DNA of 64,000 nucleotides, taken from the NCBI GenBank assembly GCA_021324015.1, contig JAJPJX010000129.1, forward strand, positions 1 to 64,000, written 5' to 3'. A model generated the notes under the pieces. The model was not told the origin of the DNA. It did no database searches and saw only the letters and a program-made list of their open reading frames with translations. Position 1 is the first letter of the stretch; the number at the start of each line of letters is the position of its first letter. This DNA is from Solibacteraceae bacterium. Lineage in GTDB: Bacteria; Acidobacteriota; Terriglobia; Bryobacterales; Bryobacteraceae. Of the stretch, positions 7,857 through 16,673 are shown piece by piece. Position numbers and translations under genes: made by a program.

Positions 7857-9452
7857 CTACACGGGTTTGTGGGGCGGGGTGCTCTTCATCAGGAACATAA
7901 TCGGGATCATGGCCAGGAAGGTCACACCCAGCAGCCAGAAGTTATCGATGAAGGCCTTCATGTTGGATTCGCGCAGGAGCATGGCGTAGACCAGGCCCTC
8001 GGCCTGGTGCAGGGCGTCGGCCGCACTGGCTCCTTTAGCTACCAGCATCTGGGTGGCGCCGTTCAGCATGTCGCGATAGGTCTGGTCGAGCGGCGTCAGG
8101 TGGCTGACCAGGGCCTGCTGGTGGAACTGCGCCCGGCGGGCGAGCATGGTGGTAACCATGGCGATGCCGGAACTGCCGCCGATGTTGCGCGCCAGGTTGA
8201 TGAGCCCGGTGGCGCTGTTGGCCTGCTCCTTGCGCAGGAAGGCAAAGGCCATGGTGTTGATGGGCACGAACAGGAACGCCATTCCGGCGCTCTGCACCGC
8301 GCGCGCCAGCATGGCGGTGCGGTAGTCGATCATCAGGTTAAAGCGGGCCATCTGGAACAGGCCCAGGGCGCAGATGGAAAGCCCGAACACCACCAGCCAG
8401 CGGGCCTCCACCTTGGAGAGCAGCCAGCCGACCAGGGGCATCAGCACGACCACGGCGAAGCCGCCGGGCGACATCACCAGGCCGCTGAGCATGGCGGTGT
8501 AGCCCATCAGCGTTTGCAGCAGGATGGGCAGCAGCACGGTGCTGCCGTATAGCACGAAGCCCAGCAGGAACATGGTGCAGGTGGAGAGAAAGAAGTTCCG
8601 GTTCCGGAGCAGGTGAAGATTCACCACCGGGTCAGGACAATACCACTCCCAAACGAGCGCCGCCGCGAGCGCCAGCAGCGCCACCAGGCCGGACACGATG
8701 ATCAACTGCGAGCCGAACCAGTCCTTGCGCTGGCCCTCGTCGAGAAACACCTCCAGGAAGCCCAGGCCGATGGTGATGAGCCCCAGTCCCAGATAGTCGA
8801 TGCGCAGGCCTCTGCCCAGACTCTTACGGACCAGGTAGGGCGGGTCGAAGATGAGCACGGAAGTCAGCAGCAGGGAAAAAGCGCCCACCGGAATGTTGAT
8901 GAGGAAGATCCAGCGCCAGCTATAGTTGTCGGTGATCCAGCCGCCCAGCGTCGGTCCGATGATGGGGGCGAATACCACGCCGATGCCGTACATGGCCATG
9001 GCCATGCCCTGTTTGTGCTTGGGGAAGCTCTCCACCAGGATGGCCTGGGAGATGGGCTGCATCGCACCGCCGCCCACACCTTGCAGGATGCGGAAGAGGA
9101 TGAGGGCCGTCAGGCTGGGGGCGAAGCCGCAAAGGCAGGAACTGACCGTGAACAGCGCCACGCAGATCATGTAGAAGCGCTTGCGCCCGAACAGGGAAGA
9201 GAACCAGCCGGCTAGCGGCAGGACAATGGCGTTGGATACCAGGTAGGACGTGAGCACCCAGGTGCTCTCGTCGATGGTGGCGGAGAGATTTCCGGCGATG
9301 TGCGGCAGCGCCACGTTGGCGACGCTGGTGTCTAGCACCTCCATGAACGTCGCCAACATTACGGTGAAAGCAATCACCCATGGGCTGATGGCCTCGGCCT
9401 GATTGCGCTCCATGGGACTGTGCGGGGCGAGCGGCGCCCGCCCGCGCCTCAT
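7857..9452 (-). CDS. DHA2-type MFS drug efflux permease (EmrB-like)
   Basis: A 531-residue, ~14-helix major facilitator of the EmrB/QacA type. Hallmarks: the D-T-S-V-A-N-V-A-L-P-x-I motif in helix 1, W-V-L-T-S-Y-L in helix 2, the loop 2-3 motif G-x-x-x-x-x-F-G-R-K-R, and the antiporter-type G-I-G-x-x-x-x-P-x-x-G-P-x-x-G-G. The start ATG at 9452 overlaps the stop of the upstream adaptor gene in an ATGA arrangement, indicating coupling; an internal ATG at 9413 is an alternative. With the upstream HlyD-like and TolC-like genes it should form an inner-membrane/adaptor/outer-membrane exporter driven by proton motive force. Substrate unknown; EmrAB systems export hydrophobic toxic compounds. Confidence 0.9.
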   Translation of the reverse strand: MRRGRAPLAPHSPMERNQAEAISPWVIAFTVMLATFMEVLDTSVANVALPHIAGNLSATIDESTWVLTSYLVSNAIVLPLAGWFSSLFGRKRFYMICVALFTVSSCLCGFAPSLTALILFRILQGVGGGAMQPISQAILVESFPKHKQGMAMAMYGIGVVFAPIIGPTLGGWITDNYSWRWIFLINIPVGAFSLLLTSVLIFDPPYLVRKSLGRGLRIDYLGLGLITIGLGFLEVFLDEGQRKDWFGSQLIIVSGLVALLALAAALVWEWYCPDPVVNLHLLRNRNFFLSTCTMFLLGFVLYGSTVLLPILLQTLMGYTAMLSGLVMSPGGFAVVVLMPLVGWLLSKVEARWLVVFGLSICALGLFQMARFNLMIDYRTAMLARAVQSAGMAFLFVPINTMAFAFLRKEQANSATGLINLARNIGGSSGIAMVTTMLARRAQFHQQALVSHLTPLDQTYRDMLNGATQMLVAKGASAADALHQAEGLVYAMLLRESNMKAFIDNFWLLGVTFLAMIPIMFLMKSTPPHKPV

Positions 9453-10723
9453 TGCGTAAAGATCGTTGCCTCTACATTCATTCCAGGTCTTAGAACCACT
9501 CCGGAGGGCAGCGCGTCAAACACAATCTTCACCGGGATGCGCTGCACCACCTTCACGAAATTGCCGGTGGCGTTTTCCGGCGGCAGCAGGCTGAGGCGGG
9601 CGCCCGTGGCGCCGGCGATGGAGTCCACGCGCCCGACCACCTTGCGGCCGTACATGTCCACTTTCACTTCGGCCTTCTGGCCCGGCCGCACGTCCGCCAG
9701 TTGGGTTTCCTTGAAATTGGCGGTGACCCACACGTCGTGCAGGGGGATGATGGTCATCAACCCCTGGCCGGGCTGCACGATCTGGCCGACCTCCACGGTC
9801 TTGCGGGTGACCTGGCCGTCGATGGGGGCGGTGATAGTGGTGTAGCTGAGCTGCAGTTCCGCGGCTTCCAGGTTCGCGCGGGCCTGCTGGATGGCCGCAT
9901 CGGCGGAGGCGGCTTGCGCCGCGCTGACGGTCACTTGTCTCTGGCTGGCGCGGGACTGCGCCAGGGCGGCGCGAGCCTGCTCCACGCGCGCGCGGGCGGC
10001 CAGTTCGGCGGCGTGCTTGTTGGAAGCGTCCTGTTCGGCGCCGGAGACTTTGTCGTGGGCGGCTTTTAACTGGGCTTCGGCAACCCGGGCGGCAGCCAGG
10101 TAGGAATCCAGTTGCTGCTGGGAGATTTCCGCCTTGGCGGCCAGGGGCCGCATGCGCTCCAGGTCGGCCTGCGCGCGCGCGTTGTTGGCCTCGGCAGCGG
10201 CCAGGTTGGCGCGCGCGAAGGAAAGATCCGAGGTGGCCGCCTGCTCGGCCGCCAGGCGGGCGCGCTGATAATCTGCTTCCATGGCTGCCAACTGCGCTTC
10301 CGCTCCGCTGGTGCCGCTGGTGGTGGTTTCGCGGGTCAACGGCACGCCCACGCGGGCGCCGCGGGCCTGGCTTTCGGACACCGCCAGCGCGGCTTTGGCC
10401 TGGTCCACTTTCACCTGGTAGTCGCGCGGGTCGATGCGCACCAGCACCTGGCCCTGTTTCACGGACCAGTTGTTATCCACGAGCACATCCACCACGTTGC
10501 CGTAGATTTTGGAGGCAATAGGCGCGATATGCCCGTCCACCTGCGCGTCGTCGGTCGAAACCTGGCCCCGAAAATACCACCAGAGGCCGGCGGCCAGGGC
10601 CACCAGCACGACCGCCAGCGGGAGAACCACCCGCAGCACTCTGCTTCTGGGCCGGGGTGGCAGCGCCTCCGGTTCCGGGCTCTTATTGGCGTCCGTATCG
10701 GATGGGGATGTGTAGGTTGCCAT
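9449..10723 (-). CDS. HlyD/EmrA-family membrane fusion adaptor
   Basis: About 424 residues. Start placed at the ATG at 10723, preceded by GGAAGAGAG; an ATG at 10750 overlapping the tolC-like gene is the alternative. Layout: short cytoplasmic N-terminus rich in Pro/Ser, one membrane helix (VLPLAVVLVALAAGLWWYF), a biotinyl-lipoyl half (F-R-G-Q-V-S-T-D-D-A-Q-V-D-G-H), a long alanine-rich coiled-coil hairpin (~110-270), then the second lipoyl half (TTITAPIDGQVTRKTVEVGQ) and a beta-barrel. This is the periplasmic adaptor linking the MFS permease to the TolC-like channel in the same operon. Confidence 0.9.
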   Translation of the reverse strand: MATYTSPSDTDANKSPEPEALPPRPRSRVLRVVLPLAVVLVALAAGLWWYFRGQVSTDDAQVDGHIAPIASKIYGNVVDVLVDNNWSVKQGQVLVRIDPRDYQVKVDQAKAALAVSESQARGARVGVPLTRETTTSGTSGAEAQLAAMEADYQRARLAAEQAATSDLSFARANLAAAEANNARAQADLERMRPLAAKAEISQQQLDSYLAAARVAEAQLKAAHDKVSGAEQDASNKHAAELAARARVEQARAALAQSRASQRQVTVSAAQAASADAAIQQARANLEAAELQLSYTTITAPIDGQVTRKTVEVGQIVQPGQGLMTIIPLHDVWVTANFKETQLADVRPGQKAEVKVDMYGRKVVGRVDSIAGATGARLSLLPPENATGNFVKVVQRIPVKIVFDALPSGVVLRPGMNVEATIFTQ

Positions 10724-10739
10724 ACGGCTCTCTTCCAGC

Positions 10740-12104
10740 TTACCTGGCATACAGGTTCTCCGTCTGACCGGTCGCGCGGGCCAGGTCCGCGCGCGCCTGG
10801 TTGTAGCGGTAGAGCGCCACGATCTGGTTGTCGTTGGCGCGGGCCAGAGCGTCCTGCGCGGAAATCACCTCGATGTTGTTGGCCACGCCCGCCTGAAAGC
10901 GGTCGCGCGCCTGGTTCACCTCTTCGCGGGCCAGGCTGACGCCGAGATTGGCGACATCCACCTCGTTCCGCGCGGCCTCCAGTTGGGCTACCGCGGTCTT
11001 CACTTCCAGCGCTACCAGGTTGCGGGTCTCCTGGCGCTGTTGTTCGAGTTTGCGGAGCTCCAGGTCGGCGCGGGCCACTTCGGCGGCGATGCGCCCGCTG
11101 GTGATCAGAGGCAGGTTGAGGCTGACGCCGTACTGGTAGGAGGGGATGACCGATTGGGGAGACAGACCCAGGTAGGCCCAAAAGCCGTCCACGCGGACGC
11201 TGGGCAGGCGCGCGGCGGAGGCGGCCTTCTTCCGCGCCTCCACCGCCTGCTCCTGATAAGCCAGGGCTTTCAACTCGGGGCGGCTGGTATAGGCGTTTTC
11301 CAGGCTCTGGTCCACCTGAATCGTGGGGGTGGCGAAGAAGCTCACCTTGTCCGCCAGTTCGATGGGCCGGTGCGGATCCAGATTGAGCAGCCGGGAAAGC
11401 CCGAACAGCGTGGTTTTCTGCTGCGTCTCGGCGCTGATCAGGCGCTGCTTCTCGTTCTGCAACTGCACGTTGGCGCGCAGCGTATCGATGCCGGTGCCCA
11501 CCCCGTGCTGCTGCAAATCGTGGGCCTGATCGTAGAGCGCCTGGGCCAGTTCCACCCGCGATTGCGCGGCCTGCACATTCGCCGCAGCCCGCAGGCTGGC
11601 CAGGTACTGCGAAACCACCAGAGCCGCGGTCTGCTCGCGCACCGTGTGCTCCTGCTGAGTGGCGGCGCCCACCTCGAGTTTGGCGGCCTTCCAACGATGC
11701 CAGAGCGTGAGGTCAAAGACGTTCATCCCGAACGCCGGACCCGTTTGGAACGTCTCGAACGGGCCCGCGTGCTGGGGTACACCCGGGAACCTCTGTCCGA
11801 TGAAAGCCTCCAGGTTCAGCCGCTGAATGTGCTCGGAGGTCTGGAAGCTGGCCTGCGGGAGTAGGCCGGAGCGATCGATGATCACCTGTTCCTGGCTCTG
11901 GGCCAGGGTCAGATTGGCAATCTGGACCTGTGGGTTCTGCTTCAGGGCCAGTTGGACGGCATCGCGCAGCGTCAGCCGCACCGGGGTCTGGTCCTGGCCA
12001 GGCAGTCTGGAGACGAACCCGGCCAGCAGCACGAGACCCACCGCGATGCGCCCTGCCCTGGTCCGCTTGCTCCCGCAGTGTTCGTGAAGCCTGATCCGCA
12101 GCAT
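10740..12104 (-). CDS. TolC-family outer-membrane efflux protein (EmrAB-type operon)
   Basis: A 454-residue outer-membrane factor. An N-terminal signal peptide (AVGLVLLAGFVSRLPGQ) is followed by two repeats of the OEP family, each beginning with a T-L-R-D-A-V-Q-L-A-L-K-Q-N-P-like helix and containing long Gln/Ala-rich coiled coils. C-terminal residues Q-A-R-A-D-L-A-R-A-T-G are typical of the family. It is the first gene of a three-gene efflux operon: its stop lies 16 bp before the adaptor start. It forms the trimeric channel-tunnel through which the exporter discharges. Confidence 0.9.
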   Translation of the reverse strand: MLRIRLHEHCGSKRTRAGRIAVGLVLLAGFVSRLPGQDQTPVRLTLRDAVQLALKQNPQVQIANLTLAQSQEQVIIDRSGLLPQASFQTSEHIQRLNLEAFIGQRFPGVPQHAGPFETFQTGPAFGMNVFDLTLWHRWKAAKLEVGAATQQEHTVREQTAALVVSQYLASLRAAANVQAAQSRVELAQALYDQAHDLQQHGVGTGIDTLRANVQLQNEKQRLISAETQQKTTLFGLSRLLNLDPHRPIELADKVSFFATPTIQVDQSLENAYTSRPELKALAYQEQAVEARKKAASAARLPSVRVDGFWAYLGLSPQSVIPSYQYGVSLNLPLITSGRIAAEVARADLELRKLEQQRQETRNLVALEVKTAVAQLEAARNEVDVANLGVSLAREEVNQARDRFQAGVANNIEVISAQDALARANDNQIVALYRYNQARADLARATGQTENLYAR

Positions 12105-12247
12105 GCCAAGGTTCAGGGCACGCCATGCTCCAAAGTAACTAGCTTAGGAATCAACGAATTGCGGGCCAGTGCCAATTATCCGGCGCCGGGCTTTTGGCAG
12201 GCGCCCAAATGCTGTCGCGGGCAGGCGCGCCCGGCGGCGGCGCAAAT

Positions 12248-12661
12248 TCAGCGGCGGATCTCCGTACCGGCGCTGCGCGCCCCCTGACCAATGGCGGCGG
12301 CAACCTCTTCCGGCAGCCGGCTGGAACCGCGCGTGCGGAACTCGTACTTTTCGATGCGCATGGCCGCGCGGCCGTCCTCCGCGCGTACGACCCGACCCAC
12401 AGCCACCAGTTTCAACGGGCAGCCGCTATCCAACGCAACCGGCCAGTATACGCATAGCTCCAGGCGTTTCCCGCGTTCCAGTTGCTGATCGGTCGTAAAC
12501 AGCACCCCCGCGCTGCTCATATCTAACGTGACACCTTTATAGGTGCTCTGGCCCGGCTGGGCATCCAGGATGCGATAGCTCACCGGCTGCTCGATCGGAA
12601 AGCGCGGAGAGGTCCGGCGCTCCGTTCCTGGCGTATACCGGCATTCGTTGGCAGCAGTCAT
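12248..12661 (-). CDS. PilZ-domain protein
   Basis: About 137 residues; start taken as the ATG at 12661. The RxxxR motif of PilZ domains is present as R-R-T-S-P-R-F near residue 20, followed by P-V-S-Y-R and, later, the D-M-S-S-A-G-V-L-F element matching the D/N-x-S-x-x-G signature. These residues bind cyclic di-GMP in characterised PilZ proteins. No other domain is attached, so it is probably a single-domain effector or adaptor. The C-terminal ~30 residues are less conserved. It stands alone, separated from the efflux operon by 143 bp. Confidence 0.8.
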   Translation of the reverse strand: MTAANECRYTPGTERRTSPRFPIEQPVSYRILDAQPGQSTYKGVTLDMSSAGVLFTTDQQLERGKRLELCVYWPVALDSGCPLKLVAVGRVVRAEDGRAAMRIEKYEFRTRGSSRLPEEVAAAIGQGARSAGTEIRR

Positions 12662-12897
12662 ACTGTTCACTCTTTAATCATGAGGCAGAATAGATTCTGC
12701 GGACAATAGGCCGAACGTTACAAAACAGGACAGGACGCAGGTTGTAGTACGCGAGTGTTACATGATGTTGAATTTTCAGGCAGTCGCGCTTGACACCATG
12801 CCGGATTTAGACCATTTCTAAACTCATATCCGGGACGAAAAACTGACTTGAGGGGCGGCCGCGGCCTATGCTGTAAAGATAGAGGAGCAAAAGGGAC

Positions 12898-13245
12898 ATG
12901 GACGAACCCGAACAGATCCTGTTGACCAAGCAGTGCAAACCGTGCCGGGGGGACGTGCCGGCTTTACGGGGGGAGGAACTGGCGGCGCTCCGCGCGCAGG
13001 TTCCCGGCTGGCACGTGGTAGCCGAACACCATCTGGCCCGGGCGTTCACCTTTCCGGATTTCCGGACCGCGCTGGATTTCGTCAATCGCGCCGGGGAGGT
13101 GGCCGAGGCCGAAGGGCATCATCCGGACTTGTACCTGAGCTGGGGCAAGGTGGAAGTCAAAATCTACACCCACAAGATCAACGGGTTGACGGAGAGCGAT
13201 TTCATTCTGGCGGCCAAGATCGGGCGGCAGTACCAGCCATCCTGA
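12898..13245 (+). CDS. Pterin-4a-carbinolamine dehydratase
   Basis: A 115-residue member of the PCD/DCoH family. The signature E-G-H-H-P-D-L-Y-L-S-W with the two active-site histidines is intact, followed by V-E-V-K-I-Y-T-H-K-I-N-G-L-T-E-S-D-F. The enzyme dehydrates 4a-hydroxytetrahydropterin, regenerating the cofactor of aromatic amino-acid hydroxylases; in bacteria lacking such hydroxylases it may serve molybdopterin metabolism. The N-terminus carries an extra C-K-P-C pair that many bacterial members have. A good ribosome-binding site (AGAGGAG) precedes the ATG. No pathway partner is adjacent. Confidence 0.9.
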   Translation: MDEPEQILLTKQCKPCRGDVPALRGEELAALRAQVPGWHVVAEHHLARAFTFPDFRTALDFVNRAGEVAEAEGHHPDLYLSWGKVEVKIYTHKINGLTESDFILAAKIGRQYQPS

Positions 13246-13254
13246 AGGCGGCGG

Positions 13255-13890
13255 CTACGGCTTGTAGTTGCGCAGCACGCGCTGGATGTAGGTGAGCGTC
13301 TCCGCGTAGGGCGGCACGCCGCGGTACTTGTCCACGGCGCCGGGCCCGGCGTTGTACGCCGCCAATGCGTGGTAGAGGCCGTAGTGGTATTTCTGGAGCA
13401 GGTCCCGCAGGTAGCGCGCACCGGCATCCACGTTCTGACGCGGGTCCGCCGCGTCGGCGCCCAGCGCGGCGGCGGTGCCCGGCATCAACTGCATCAACCC
13501 GCGGGCACCCTTGGGAGACACGGCGTCCGGCCGGAAGCCGGATTCGGCGGCCATCACGCCGCGCACCAGAGACTTGGGCAGGCCGTATTTGCCGGCGGCC
13601 GCGTCCGCCAGGTCGCGGGGAGGCGGGGCCGGCGCCGGGGCGGCGGAGGGCGCCACCGGCTGCGCGGGCGGGACGTAGTCCTCGGGTTCGAAGCCGCGGA
13701 TCATGCGGCTATCGATTTCGCTGGTTCCGGTGGTGGAATACAGCACCACCTTGCCGCCCTCGGTGGAGTGCCGCTCGACGCGCATGCGCGCGCCGCTCGA
13801 AAAGACAACATACTCCCCGGCGAGCGCGGGGCCCGCCAGAGCCAGCAGGATTGCCCAGCGCTTCAGCTCCGCAATACGCACAAAACCCAA
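13255..13890 (-). CDS. Secreted lytic transglycosylase (SLT domain)
   Basis: A 211-residue protein with a signal peptide (RWAILLALAGPALAGE), a ~70-residue linker containing a short beta-rich DUF4124-like or uncharacterised part plus a Pro/Ala-rich stretch, and a C-terminal SLT domain (~95-211). The catalytic glutamate sits in V-M-A-A-E-S-G-F, followed by G-L-M-Q-L-M-P-G-T-A and the A-Y-N-A-G-P-G-A-V motif. Such enzymes cleave peptidoglycan glycan strands between MurNAc and GlcNAc with formation of anhydro ends. It is divergent from thrC and convergent with the dehydratase gene. Confidence 0.9.
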   Translation of the reverse strand: MGFVRIAELKRWAILLALAGPALAGEYVVFSSGARMRVERHSTEGGKVVLYSTTGTSEIDSRMIRGFEPEDYVPPAQPVAPSAAPAPAPPPRDLADAAAGKYGLPKSLVRGVMAAESGFRPDAVSPKGARGLMQLMPGTAAALGADAADPRQNVDAGARYLRDLLQKYHYGLYHALAAYNAGPGAVDKYRGVPPYAETLTYIQRVLRNYKP

Positions 13891-13958
13891 TTATATGACG
13901 CCCGGGAAGCCGCTCGCGTGCATGCCGGGCCGCGCGGTGTTATAGACTCGTAAAGCGA

Positions 13959-15194
13959 ATGGGGCAAACAACGCGCGTCACGCACCTGGAGTGCAGTCTG
14001 TGCCGGAAACGGCATGCGGCCGGGCAGGTGCACAACCTCTGCGATTGCGGCGGGCCGCTGCTGGTCCGCTACGACCTGGAACAAGTCGGCCAGGGCTGGA
14101 GCCGGGAGCAGGTTCCCCAGGGCCCGCACACGATGTGGCGCTACGCGCCGGTGCTGCCGCCCGAGCGGGAGAGTTCGGTGGTCTCGCTGGGCGAGGGCAT
14201 GACTCCCCTGGTGCGCGCCGCCCGGTTGGGGCAGCGCCTTGAGGCGGACCATCTCTGGATCAAGGACGAAGGGCTGAATCCCACCGGCTCGTTCAAGGCG
14301 CGCGGTCTTTCCTGCGCCATCTCCATGTGTGTCGAGCTGGGCATCCGCAAAGTGGCCATCCCTTCGGCGGGGAACGCGGCCAGCGCCATGGCGGCGTATG
14401 CCGCGGCGGCCGGCCTGGAGGCGCACATCTTCATGCCGCGCGACGTCCCGCAAGCCAACTTTATCGAGTGCAAGGCCTTCGGCGCGCGCGTGACGCTGGT
14501 GGACGGGCTGATCAGCGACTGCGCCAAGATCGTGAACGCGGGCGCAAAGACCGAGGGGTGGTTCGACGTGACCACGCTCAAAGAACCGTACCGCATCGAG
14601 GGCAAGAAGACCATGGGCTACGAGCTGGCCGAGCAGATGGGCTGGGAGCTGCCGGACGTGATCTTCTATCCCACCGGAGGGGGCGTGGGCATCATCGGCA
14701 TGTGGAAAGCGTTCCACGAGATGGAGGCGTTGGGGTGGATCGGCAGCCGGCGGCCGAAGATGATCGCGGTGCAGGTGGAGGGTTGCCAGCCGGTGGTGCG
14801 CGCCTACGAGCGCGGCGAGGAACGCAGCCAGTTCTGGGAGAATGCCCACACCGTGGCGAGCGGCCTGCGCGTGCCCAAGCCGCTGGGGGATTTTCTGATT
14901 CTGGAGGCCGTGCGGGCGAGCGGCGGCACCGCCATCGCGGTGAGCGACGAAGAACTGCTGGACGCCGGCATCGATCTCGCTACCGGCGAGGGCATGTTCG
15001 TGGCCCCGGAAGGCGCCGCCTGCGTGGCCGCGCTGCACAAGCTGCGGGCCTCCGGCTTCCTCCGGCGCGACGAGAAAATCGTCATCTACAATACCGGTTC
15101 CGGGCTCAAGTACCTGGAGGCCTATTCCACGCGCTTTCCGCGGGCGGGGGCCGGCGAACAGGATAAGCTGGGCGGGCTGATCACGCCGCGGTGA
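13959..15194 (+). CDS. thrC: Threonine synthase
   Basis: A 411-residue fold-type II PLP enzyme. The N-terminus contains a small zinc-ribbon-like set of cysteines (C-x-x-C near residues 12-15 and C-D-C near 28-30). The PLP lysine lies in N-P-T-G-S-F-K-A-R-G, and the phosphate-binding loop is P-T-G-G-G-V-G. This fits the plant/archaeal-type threonine synthase, which converts O-phosphohomoserine to threonine. Related zinc-ribbon members can be cysteate or diaminopropionate synthases, but the overall sequence fits ThrC best. The gene ends 6 bp before tldD, so the three plus-strand genes from here may be cotranscribed. Confidence 0.85.
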   Translation: MGQTTRVTHLECSLCRKRHAAGQVHNLCDCGGPLLVRYDLEQVGQGWSREQVPQGPHTMWRYAPVLPPERESSVVSLGEGMTPLVRAARLGQRLEADHLWIKDEGLNPTGSFKARGLSCAISMCVELGIRKVAIPSAGNAASAMAAYAAAAGLEAHIFMPRDVPQANFIECKAFGARVTLVDGLISDCAKIVNAGAKTEGWFDVTTLKEPYRIEGKKTMGYELAEQMGWELPDVIFYPTGGGVGIIGMWKAFHEMEALGWIGSRRPKMIAVQVEGCQPVVRAYERGEERSQFWENAHTVASGLRVPKPLGDFLILEAVRASGGTAIAVSDEELLDAGIDLATGEGMFVAPEGAACVAALHKLRASGFLRRDEKIVIYNTGSGLKYLEAYSTRFPRAGAGEQDKLGGLITPR

Positions 15195-15200
15195 TTCCCG

Positions 15201-16658
15201 ATGAAAGACCTTGCTCTCGAAGCGCTGGGCGCCGCCACCGCCCCCGGGGTCAGCTACGCAGATGTCCGCGTGCAGGAACTCCGGGAGCGCAGCGTCGCCA
15301 CTAAGAACGGAAAAGTGGGGCACGTCTCGAGCTCCGTCTCGCTGGGGATCGGCATCCGGGTGCTGGCGCACGGATGCTGGGGCTTTGCCGCCACCGACGA
15401 CCTGAGCCGCGAGGGCCTGGCCCGGGCCGCCGCGCAGGCCCTGGAGATCGCGCGCGCCGGAACCCTGGCGCACGAGCGCGACGTGGTGCTGGCGCCGGAG
15501 GAGAAATACGAAGCGGTGTGGGTTTCCCCCTGCGCCGCGGATCCGTTTGCCACCTCGGTGGACCAGAACCTGGACCTGCTGCTGGCGGTGGACCGTGAGC
15601 TGCGGCGGAACCAGGGCGTCAGCCTGGCCGAGGCTTCGCTGACCTTCGAGCGGAGGCGGCAGGTCTTCGCTTCCACGCTGGGCAGCCTGATCGACCAGAC
15701 CCGCACGGTCACCGGGGCGGGATTCTCGGCATTGAGCTACCGGGACGGCGAGATTCAGAAACGCTCCTATCCCAACTCCTTCGGCGGACAGTATCAGTTG
15801 AAGGGCTACGAACTGGTGGAGGAGCTGCGGATGCTCGAGCACGCCCCGCGGATCGCGGAGGAGGCCGTGGCGCTGCATTCCGCCGACCAATGCCCGGAAG
15901 GCGAATTCGACCTGATCCTGGACAGTTCCCAGCTTGGACTGCAGATCCACGAGTCGATCGGCCATCCCATCGAGTTGGACCGCGTGCTGGGCAGCGAGGC
16001 GAATTACGCGGGCATGAGTTTTCTGACGCTGGATCAGCTCTACCGGCTGCAATACGGCGCGGAGATCGTGAACGTAGTGTGCGATGCCCGTTTGGAGCAC
16101 GGCCCGGGGCTGGGCACGTTCGCTTTCGACGACGAGGGAGTGCCCGCGCAGCGCACCGACATCATTCGCGGCGGGCGGTTCACCGGCTACATGACCTCGC
16201 GCGAGACCGCGCCGCTCATCGGGCAGACGCGCTCGAACGGCACCATGCGCGCGGACGGCTGGGCGCGCGCGCCGCTCATCCGCATGACCAACGTCAGCCT
16301 GCTCCCCGGAGAGCAGAGCCTGGAGGAAGTGTTCGGCGGAACGGATCATGCCATCTACATGGAGACCAACCGGAGCTGGTCGATCGACGACAAGCGCTAC
16401 CAGTTCCAGTTCGGCTGCGAGATCGGTTGGGAAATCCGTAACGGGCGGCGCACCCGCATGTTGAAAAACCCCAGCTACAGCGGCATCAGCACGGAATTCT
16501 GGAATGCCTGCGCGGCCATTGCAGGGCCGGAACACTGGACTCTGTGGGGCACGCCCAACTGCGGCAAAGGGCAGCCGGAACAGGTGATGGGCACGGGGCA
16601 CGGGGCCAGCCCGGCGCGCTTCCGACGGATCCGCGTGGGGAGCGCCTACGGCGGCTAG
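15201..16658 (+). CDS. tldD: TldD-type metalloprotease subunit
   Basis: A 485-residue TldD homologue. The zinc-binding HExxxH motif is present as H-E-S-I-G-H-P, followed by the E-L-D-R-V-L-G segment; the C-terminal half carries the conserved M-x-x-G-H-G-x-S-P-A-R-like end (MGTGHGASPARFRRIRVG). TldD works with TldE as a heterodimer that degrades unfolded peptides in an extended form and matures some modified peptides (microcin B17) and CcdA. The partner gene follows after 15 bp. No RiPP precursor or modification genes are seen nearby, so a general peptidase role is likely. Confidence 0.9.
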   Translation: MKDLALEALGAATAPGVSYADVRVQELRERSVATKNGKVGHVSSSVSLGIGIRVLAHGCWGFAATDDLSREGLARAAAQALEIARAGTLAHERDVVLAPEEKYEAVWVSPCAADPFATSVDQNLDLLLAVDRELRRNQGVSLAEASLTFERRRQVFASTLGSLIDQTRTVTGAGFSALSYRDGEIQKRSYPNSFGGQYQLKGYELVEELRMLEHAPRIAEEAVALHSADQCPEGEFDLILDSSQLGLQIHESIGHPIELDRVLGSEANYAGMSFLTLDQLYRLQYGAEIVNVVCDARLEHGPGLGTFAFDDEGVPAQRTDIIRGGRFTGYMTSRETAPLIGQTRSNGTMRADGWARAPLIRMTNVSLLPGEQSLEEVFGGTDHAIYMETNRSWSIDDKRYQFQFGCEIGWEIRNGRRTRMLKNPSYSGISTEFWNACAAIAGPEHWTLWGTPNCGKGQPEQVMGTGHGASPARFRRIRVGSAYGG

Positions 16659-16673
16659 AGGGCGACGCCAGGA